From: Castanea sativa
Taxonomy: Eukaryota > Streptophyta > Magnoliopsida > Fagales > Fagaceae
Reading direction: 5' to 3'
Assembly: GCF_040712315.1 (NCBI RefSeq)
Contig: NC_134020.1
Location: forward strand, 37,006,751 to 37,070,750
Length of the DNA stretch: 64,000 bases
Program-made: the position numbers and the translations under genes
Shown here: positions 56,375-64,000 of the stretch, one piece after another
Layout: each line of letters opens with the position of its first letter
Position numbering within the stretch: the stretch's first letter is position 1
The notes under the pieces: generated by a model
Database searches by the model: none
Told to the model about the DNA's origin: nothing
What the model saw: the letters and a program-made list of their open reading frames with translations, nothing else

Positions 56375-58958
56375 TCAAAACTCAGCCACTTCAGTACGAT
56401 CAAAATAGCAGCCATTAGGTCCTCCATCAGGTAAAAGAGCCAGCATAACCGGACCTCTAGCTCCTTCTTCTACAGTCATTATCCCTGTATTCCAGTTTAT
56501 ATCTGTCTTGACATAGCCAGGATGAACACAGTTGATACACATGTTAGGGAACTTCTTGGCCAGAATTCTAGTGTAGGCATTGAGGGTGACCTTGGACATG
56601 CTATAAGCAGGTAGCATCAATGGCCATCTGTTGTCTTCAAGTGCATTTTCTTTCAAGTCATGCAAAAATCTTCTTAAAACCGCTTCCACTCTTTTTTCGG
56701 TTAGAGACTCTATGTCGCTTAGTTCTTTTCTTATATGGTCACCAGGTATCCTCTGTATAAAGTGATGCTTGTAGTTGTGTTAGATAATTTACTAATATGA
56801 CACATCTTTTCTCCATGTGGTGCTAGGACCTCAATGAAATAATTGATAAAATGTGGCAGTGATTAGTGGATTATCCAAGGATTAGATAGCTGCCAAACAA
56901 ATTGTTCTTGTAACTCCTTTTATTGATTTAAGCAAATACTGCGAACTGGTCTAAACTCACTCTATCATTGTGTTCATAGCAGATGTTAATACATGCCTTG
57001 TTTGTATATAATCTATAATACTCTTACGTGAATGAAACGGGTTCCTCTTATGATGCTGGAGGTAAATCTAAGTAATAGGCTATTATATTGGGGCTCATAC
57101 ATCCCGTAACACACACTTGCTTAAAGAGCAGACCACAAGAACTTCACTGTCATTTTAGGCTTTTGAAGAATTTTTTTTTTCTCATGTGGTCCAAGTTCAA
57201 TTTTTGTCCCTCAAATTTAAAAAAGTTTCAATTTAGTTTCTTAAAAATTTAAAAGGTATGGATTTTTTCATTTCTGCCTAGAAGGGGTAAAAGAAATTAA
57301 TAAGTCAAGGGACACATTATTTTTTCACAATAGTTGATATGAATAGTTGTGATTAGTGTATAATAAAAGTGATATTAATGTTAGACACATACGAAAGTGA
57401 TGTTGCCCTAATCATAATAAGCAATATCAGCCAATGTGATATTTACCTTCTAAGCTTGTTCTCTTTTTGTTTTGGCTGCCAAAGTAGCATATTATGCAGA
57501 ATAGGGTTTATGCAGCAAATGAATAGATTTGTAGGTATAGGAGATCAGCTTTTCACCTTTAGCTCACTCCTGAGAGAGGACACATTTACTATCCTTGCAC
57601 CAGCAGGGGAAAGCTGTAATAGTGGCAGTAGAGCCTCTGTTACTCTTTTCACACCATAGTAATTAATATTCAAGCATTCTTCTGCTTTCTCATAATTTGT
57701 TTTAATCACTCCGTGAAGTTCAATCAACTTGTAAGCCTCCCCTGAGAGCTGCATTGAAGTAGTTAGTTATGGGTATCAGTCTGAACAAGGCATGCATCAA
57801 AATTACTGTGTTTATTTTTATGAACTTACCCAGGCCGAGGGGTCTATGTTTAAGGCCTTTAGGCCTTCCTCATCAACCACAACCCCAGAAACTCCAGCAT
57901 TATTAACCTGTATAAGTCAAACGAAGGTCATATTACATTTGTTAATTAATGAAAGATGGATAGTGAGTCATTACACAAACTGAAGTTCATGTAAACTTTT
58001 TTAAATTTTATAATTCTATATCTTGTACTTACAGCTGAGAAAAACAAATCATAAAATATTGTAATTTTAAAATTAAAATCGGCAAATTGTAAGTACTTAT
58101 ATAAGAACACAATTTCTCTCTACTACTTTTTGCATTCCACTTTATGTTCCACTAATTACATAATTCTAACATATATAGTGAGTGATCTATATGGTTGAAG
58201 GTCTTCACATCTTGAGCTATTTTTCAGTATGCCTATCCCGATTGATCATGATATTTGACTTCCATGAGGGATAGAGTTAATGGCAAGGACAAAAAAAGAT
58301 AACAACTGAGGCAACATACTGAATGATCTATGAAGAAAATGTTTCATCACGTAACTTTTGGTGGCAATAATTGACTGTGAAGTCACTGCATCTCATTTTC
58401 ATTTTAGCAAAAAATCCGACGTACCTTATCATAATTTGGCTATACATTTTAATTGAATGGTTGGTATAAGAGTCAAATCGGAAAGAATTTCATCCTTAAA
58501 GAATTTTAGTGACACTACTCTTTATGAAGAGAATTAAGGTTCGCATCCCTCTCCCTTACTTGATGTATAAAATAAAATAAAAAGGTTTCATCCTTACCAA
58601 GATATCAAGCCTGCCAAATTTTTCCTGAATGAAATTGGCCAAGGAGTTGATACTAACTGGGTCCAAAACATCGAGCTGATGGAAGACTACATTCAACAAA
58701 CCCAACTCATGGAGCGACTGCAAAGCCTCCATCCCCCTCATCTCATTTCGAGCTGTCAAAACAACTTTCACACCTTGAGATGCAAGTTGCCGCACAGTTT
58801 CAAGACCGATGCCCTTGTTTGACCCTGTAACCACCGCATACCTACAAAAAAAGAAGTGTGGTTCTTGTCAAGAAAAGGTTAGCTAGCTGCTATGTGAAAG
58901 CAACTGAAAAATATATTAATGTGTACCTTTCTGCTGCATGCTTTCCACTGCTTTCCAT
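56375..58958 (-). CDS. SDR copy C, neomenthol dehydrogenase-like
   Basis: Five exons, 58958-58927, 58841-58598, 57907-57830, 57748-57557 and 56752-56375, all with GT/AG ends and the same lengths as copy A, give 307 aa. Motifs: VTGSNKGIG at 15-23, NNAG at 94-97, NYYG at 147-150, IVNVSS at 171-176, YSMSK with Tyr232 and Lys236, PGYVKTDINWNTG, and the end DRTEVAEF. All catalytic residues are present. Introns are compact compared with copies A and B, so this may be closest to the original form. It shares its upstream region with copy B. Expected to be a soluble cytosolic NADPH reductase; the substrate is unknown. Confidence 0.92.
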
Positions 58959-59695
58959 TTCTGCAATGCTTGGATGCCTTGATGAATTCTCTCTTGGTTT
59001 CTTATGGCTTTTAAGTTCAAACCTGTTGGGTTCTCAGTAAGCTCAATAAATTTCCACTGTTTCTTTATACACAAATCAACTTTCAGTTCGGTTTTTTATT
59101 CACATACTTATTTGTCATTTCATGTTATGAGGATAATTTAGGGGGATAAGTGTGAAAGAGTGTATAGTTTAGGGAGGTAAATATGCATTCGGATAGTTTA
59201 AGAGGATAAGTGTAAAAAAAGATATAGTTTAAAAGAGTAAAGTGTAATTGTCCTTCACTATTTAAAGAAGGAAGTTGAAGTTGGCAAATAACTTGATCCT
59301 AGGTTGGTGCTTGCATTGCATGCATATAGCGAAAGACTGAAAGTGGGGTGTGCATGGTTTTCTTTCTCTTGGAAATGCCAAAAAGGACATGGTAGATGCC
59401 TGGTATTATACCTAGATATGCTGCATCACAATCGAATTGAATTTGATATGGAGATTAATTGTTTTTTAAAGAAGACAAATGGTGAAGATTGCAACCCTCT
59501 TATTTTGCAGATGCCAGCTTGGGGGAGAGGGTTGAAAATGACAAACTTGATATAATCTGCCTGGCTAATGGGGACACAGAGTTTATTGGCTCTCATGCAT
59601 GTTGGAAACTACTCTGCACATACCATTTTAAAATCGCCACATTCACCTATTATAGTCTAAATTTTTACTTGTGTGTGTGTAACTGTGTATACACA
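58959..59695 (-). promoter_or_regulatory. Upstream region of SDR copy C
   Basis: Matches the copy-B upstream region over 58959-59040 and about 59250-59430. Shared features are TTTAAATAG (minus strand, about 59262), TGCATTGCATGCA (about 59308) and a block containing AAGTGGGGTGTGCATGG. Short AGTTTA(A/G)GGAG repeats near 59130-59240 are private to copy C. No gene. Confidence 0.45.
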
Positions 59696-60448
59696 GGCAA
59701 AATTTGGGAAACAGTACAGGATGGGAAAAATTTTAGGACGAAAGCATGCGTTCAAACTTAATTAGTAAGTTGGACTCTTTTTGGAAGTTGAGTTTACTAT
59801 ACTCGACTTCCGGGTAACTTCAGTCCATACCACCGCTTATTTCTCTGTCTGACGTGGATTAAAAAAAGGGAAAAAAAACCCCGTAGAAGTCGAGTTCAAA
59901 AAACTCGACTTTCATAAGTCGATTATCCTAAACTTGACTTCAAGGTCCCCACAGTGTCAAAAACTCCCGTAGAAGTCGAGTTCACTAAACTCGACTTTTA
60001 GAAGTCAACAGTGAACTCCAATTTAAGAAGGTGTATGAACTCACATAAAATCGAGTTTACTGTACTCGACTTTCAGTTAAAGTCGAGTACAGCCTACTCG
60101 ACTTCTGGGTATTCACCCCTACACGGTAAAAAAATTTTAAATGGAAATCGAGTTTACTGTACTCGATTTCCAATTAATTCTGCAACCACCTCAACTGCCT
60201 CAGATTATTACTCTGATGACTCTTAATCCCTTACTCTCACAACTCTCACTTCTCCCAGCTCTCTCCCACGTCCAAAATTCTCCATTTCACCACACATCAC
60301 ATTCTACAAATTAAAAAGGTTGTTTCTTCTTCTTCAATAAGGGAGGTAAATTATTCAAACATTTTAAACTTTTCTTCTTCAATACTTGGTTATTCAACGT
60401 TCTTGAAATTTTTTTTTTATTATAATGGTAGTAATGGTAGTTTATGTG

Positions 60449-60520
<72 letters not shown>

Positions 60521-60521
60521 T
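60449..60521. repeat. (TA)n(TG)n microsatellite
   Basis: About 25 TA units then about 10 TG units. Confidence 0.95.
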
Positions 60522-60548
60522 GTTTGTAATGGTAGTTTATTATCATTA

Positions 60549-60880
60549 TGATGTGCTGTTTTTTTTATGATGTGCTGTTTTTTTTTTTTTTTTGATCCCA
60601 ACAAAGAAAAGTTTCAGCTCTCTTAATAATAAAACATTGTAAATTATAGTGATTCAAGAAACATGAACTTGATGGGCTGTTATATTATAATGATGTGCTG
60701 TTTTTTTTTTTTTTTTTTGATCCCAGCAAAGAAAACTTTCAGCTCTCTTAATAAAACATTGTAAATTATAGTGATTCAAGAAACATGAACTTGATGGGCT
60801 GTTATATTATAATGATGTGCTGTTTTTTTTTTTTTTTTTTTTTTTTTATCCCAGCAAAGAAAACTTTCAGCTCTTGTACT
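60549..60880 (+). repeat. Tandem repeat, about 122-bp unit
   Basis: Unit: GATGTGCTG plus T-run plus GATCCCAGCAAAGAAAAC, TTTCAGCTCTCTTAAT, GAAACATGAACTTGATGGGC, repeated two full times and once in part (starting at about 60568, 60692 and 60813). Confidence 0.85.
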
Positions 60881-61190
60881 CGATTTTAGTAGTTTTACTA
60901 CGTTCTGCTGTTTATACATTAGAAGTCGAGTACACTATACTCGACTTCATAAGTCGAGTATGGTTTACTCGCTTTTATAGAATTCCAACTTGGCTTTTTT
61001 CCTCTTTTTTTAATCCACGTCAGAACTATTTTTAGTAGGAAGTCGAGTATAGTAAACTCGACTTCCAAAAAGAGTCCAACTTACTAATTAAGTTCGAACG
61101 CATGCTTTTGTCCTAAAATTTTTCCCATCCTGTACTGTTTCCCAAATTTTGCCGTATACACACAAGTAAAAATCTTATATTGCACTTTCA

Positions 61191-61742
61191 GGCGCCGTTT
61201 GGTCATAGTGTTTAAACACTAGTGTCCAAAAATTGAAAACACGGTTTGGTGGGCCATCTGTAAACCCAGTATTTGAAAACACGTTGTTCAAAAACCATGT
61301 TTTGAAAAGCCTGTTTTGAAATCACCTCCGGCCACATTTTAAAACATAAACACAAGTTTTGAGTGGCATTTGAGTAATTATTTGGACAACAAAACGGGCC
61401 CACCTGGTCAGCTTTTTTCCCAGCTTGTCTCCTCTCTTCTGAAGATTCACGCCGAATTCAAGTGCAAGGCAACCCACATCTTGCCTTGGGTCAGCTTTTC
61501 ACAAAATTAAAAAAACAATTATTTCGTACTGGGGTCGGCTTTTTTTCACAAAATTAAACACATGTACCGGACACATATTTATGCTTTTTAAATAATAAAA
61601 TATGTTATTTAAATCATGATATCAAACACATTTTTTTTTTTTTTTATAAACACCAAAAACACGTTTTCTAACAATACTTTTTAAACTACAGTTTTCACAT
61701 ATTTTCAAATAACAATTTTTGAACTCTAGGACCAAACGGGCT
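61191..61742. mobile_element. PIF/Harbinger- or hAT-like MITE
   Basis: Ends GGCGCCGTTTGGTCATAG and, on the other strand, AGCCCGTTTGGTCCTAG; both continue with GTGTTT/GTTCAAAAAT-type sequence and abundant ACACGTTTT words inside. About 550 bp, non-coding. The target duplication is unclear. Confidence 0.6.
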
Positions 61743-62505
61743 TTAAAGTGTTCTACTTTATGCTTTATTCATTATTATATGCCATGTGATTATTTTCTTT
61801 TTAAAAAACTTAGGTTATCTTATAAGGAAAGAGAGAAGAACGGGTAATAAGTTGTGATTAGTAGAGTATAAAATGAAATGTTAAGAATGAGACTATAGAT
61901 TTTTATAGAGATTAAATTCTATAAGGATGTGATGAAAAACTCAAGTTTTACACTCTCAAATCCCAATATGCCATATCAACTTATCATATATTAAAAAATA
62001 AACACAACACACTCCAATTAGGATTTTGGGAGTTTATTAAGATGTTATTTGGTGTGGTAGGACGCATTGAGTTTTAAGTAAAAAACTGATGTGACAATCT
62101 CTTATTAGATAGTGTAAAACATGTGTTTTAATACTCCATCCTTACTGAATTTAAACTTAATTTTATATTATATAAATTAGGAATAGGTATAGTGTGCGTT
62201 TAGATACGGCTTATTTTACTGAAAAAAATAAAAAAATTTTTTTTTACTGTTTATTACTGTTCACCAAGGTTCATTAACCTAAATACACGGTTCATGGCCA
62301 ATGAACAGTGCATAACACAGGTAAAAAAAAAAAAAAACCAGAAGTGTGACTTTACTCCAAACACAGATGCAAACATCCCTGTTTGGGGCTATAGTATGAT
62401 TGGTGTTGGGTCATGCGTCTGTCATGTGTAAGCTTGTGCTGAATGGCTGAGCTTGGATTTTTGTCTAGGGCAAGATTGAAAGACAATATTAAAAAAAAAA
62501 AGAAG
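61743..62505. other. Spacer with a MITE-like patch
   Basis: No gene. About 62190-62400 starts GTGTGCGTTTAGATACGGC and carries TTATTACTGTTCA and CATGGCCAATGAACAGTG words, similar to 54838-55045. It is probably a small MITE. Confidence 0.4.
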
Positions 62506-63486
62506 GGTAAATTCCATTAACCTGCCTGAGGTTCAGGCAAATATTACGGGTTCAAAACATTTCAAAATTAACCGATTAAGTCCCTAAAAAACATATTAGC
62601 CCCTAACACTCTGGACACCGTTACCCCTCCGTCATTTTTTCTTTCCCTCACTCAGATCTCTCTCTCGTCTCCTCTCTGGTTCCTCTTCCTCTTTCAATCC
62701 CAACCAAAGCCATAACAAAAAAACCCAAATCTTACCGCAAAACATAATTCAAGAAACAACACAAAGATCCAGACTAAAAATAAATTACCAACACCCAGAA
62801 ATGAAACAACCAAAAGAACAAACAAAACAACAAGTTTAAAACTTGAATTACACATCATTACCGGATGAGCATGGATAATCTATACCCAGAAACCAAAATG
62901 ATTTAGAAGAACCCCAAGTGTGCAATTAGCTTGAACAACACAATCCGAGAAAACCAATAAAAAATCGGAACACAAGTTGGCGAGCAAAGAATGAAGATTA
63001 CCCAGAAACCCAAAAAAGTAGTGGTAACAAAGATTGAGGAAGAGGAACACACCAGAGGGGGACATGAGTCACATAACGATGAACTGGTGAGGCTTAGGGA
63101 TGGAGTCATCGTGGACCTTGATGGTGATGCTACCACCTGTCCCAGACACCCAACCAAGATTGTAGAACTAGCAGCAAAATTCTGAGATCAAAGACTTTGT
63201 CTCCTTCACTGCCTTGCTATCCAGGTATGCCTGTGGTAAGATTTGGGTTTTTTTTTGTTTTGTTTTGTTTTGTTATGGCTTTGGCTAGGATTGAAAGAGG
63301 AAGAGGAACAAGAGAGAAGAGACCAGAGAGAGTTCTGAGTGAGGGAAAGAAAAATGACGGAGGGATAACGGTGTTAAGTGTGTTAGGGGGCTTATATGTC
63401 TTTTAGGGACTTAATTGGTTAATTTTGAAATATTTTGAACCTGAGTGGTATTTGCCCAAACTTCAAAGGGGTTAATGAAATTTACC
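62506..63486. mobile_element. Non-autonomous element with about 180-bp TIRs
   Basis: Left end GGTAAATTCCATTAACC; right end, other strand, GGTAAATTTCATTAACC. The inverted repeats extend about 180 bp, including CCCTCACTCAGA/TCTGAGTGAGGG. Long TIRs suggest a Mutator-type element, but the flanks (AAAAAGAAG and TTAAAATAA) are not a clear 9-bp duplication. The centre has a short plus-strand open frame (62991-63185) that I do not recognise. Confidence 0.7.
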
Positions 63487-64000
63487 TTAAAATAAAAAGA
63501 ATCAAAAAAATATTCATCAATATTAATAAAAAAATAATTGTGAAGTGTAAACAACTATAATTGTCATATTCATCATTTAGAACTCAATTTGAACCTCCTT
63601 TGTTATGCACAAGATTCTCTATAGTTTCAATAAGTATATTTCATATCATTAAAATAAAGAAACAAAAATAACCAATTCATAATTTCTAAAAATCAAATTA
63701 AATGATTAGTCTTAATATACAAAATTTAAGCATTTAATTTGGTTCCATAAATTAAATTGAGAAAATAAGTATTAAGAGTATATAGCAATATTCCGGTAAA
63801 ATTGTATAACATTTCACTCTACCTCGTTTGCTTTAAAAAAAAAAAATGTAGAATTCAAGCTTTCATTTTTCTATGATTGATTTAGTACAGTATGATGAAA
63901 AATTCTTAGGTACTCCCGGAGTATAGTGAAATGGTGCTCCCTTCTCTTACATTCATGGTGGACCTCACCATGAATTTAATGAGCGGATCCCACCATGAAT
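63487..64000. other. AT-rich right edge
   Basis: No gene. The last 50 bases contain CATGGTGG/CCACCATG words in inverted order (63953 onward), perhaps the start of a MITE cut by the window edge. Confidence 0.35.

Larger units (their letters stand above)
59696..61153. mobile_element. Mutator-like non-autonomous element with palindrome arrays
   Basis: 1,458 bp. The ends begin GGCAAAATTTGGGAAACAG on both strands; the inverted repeats agree over about 115 bp and more loosely to about 170 bp. A perfect 9-bp duplication GTATACACA flanks it (59687-59695 and 61154-61162), which is diagnostic of Mutator-type insertion. The interior contains many copies of a TCGAGT...ACTCGA palindrome, a (TA)n(TG)n tract and about 122-bp tandem repeats. 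No open frame. Confidence 0.9.

Overview
This window is plant nuclear DNA, most likely from a woody eudicot. I infer the Fagaceae from the style of the LINE and LTR families, but nothing here proves it. It is AT-rich and intron-rich, and much of it is nested transposable elements. Exon structures were read by hand from reading frame, GT/AG sites and recalled family homology; no alignment was run.

Host genes, left to right. (1) On the minus strand, 3592-14620 (5' UTR to about 15960), is a FAR1-RELATED SEQUENCE gene closest to Arabidopsis FRS3: five coding exons, 880 aa, with a 5' UTR intron and a LINE inside one 6.1-kb intron. (2) On the plus strand, 31031-37273, is a 12-exon monofunctional homoserine dehydrogenase (380 aa) with two LINE remnants in its intron 8. 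(3) On the minus strand, 39035-58958, is a tandem array of three five-exon short-chain dehydrogenase/reductases of the neomenthol dehydrogenase/salutaridine reductase-like group. Copies A and C are intact (307 aa each). Copy B is a pseudogene with several independent lesions. A possible small single-pass membrane protein without an in-frame ATG lies at 52987-53322.

Mobile DNA dominates the rest. 16662-30549 is a three-level nest. The outer layer is a copia-type, gag-only LTR element with a 5-bp target duplication. Inside its gag sits an LTR-bounded insertion (19069-28114), probably a solo LTR. Inside that is a 5.9-kb Mutator-like element with about 318-bp inverted ends and a perfect 9-bp target duplication. 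The Mutator-like element carries a decayed transposase and, converging on it, an intact two-exon gene for a GRF zinc-finger protein with a membrane tail.

The SDR array and its right flank hold many non-autonomous elements: hAT-like (42278-43306), PIF/Harbinger-like (47865-48757), CACTA-like elements with TTGCAACAAA repeats (one carrying an F-box gene fragment), a 280-bp foldback element, and Mutator-like elements (59696-61153 and 62506-63486). The host genes belong to unrelated processes: transcriptional regulation, aspartate-family amino-acid synthesis and specialised carbonyl reduction. Only the SDR copies form a cluster.
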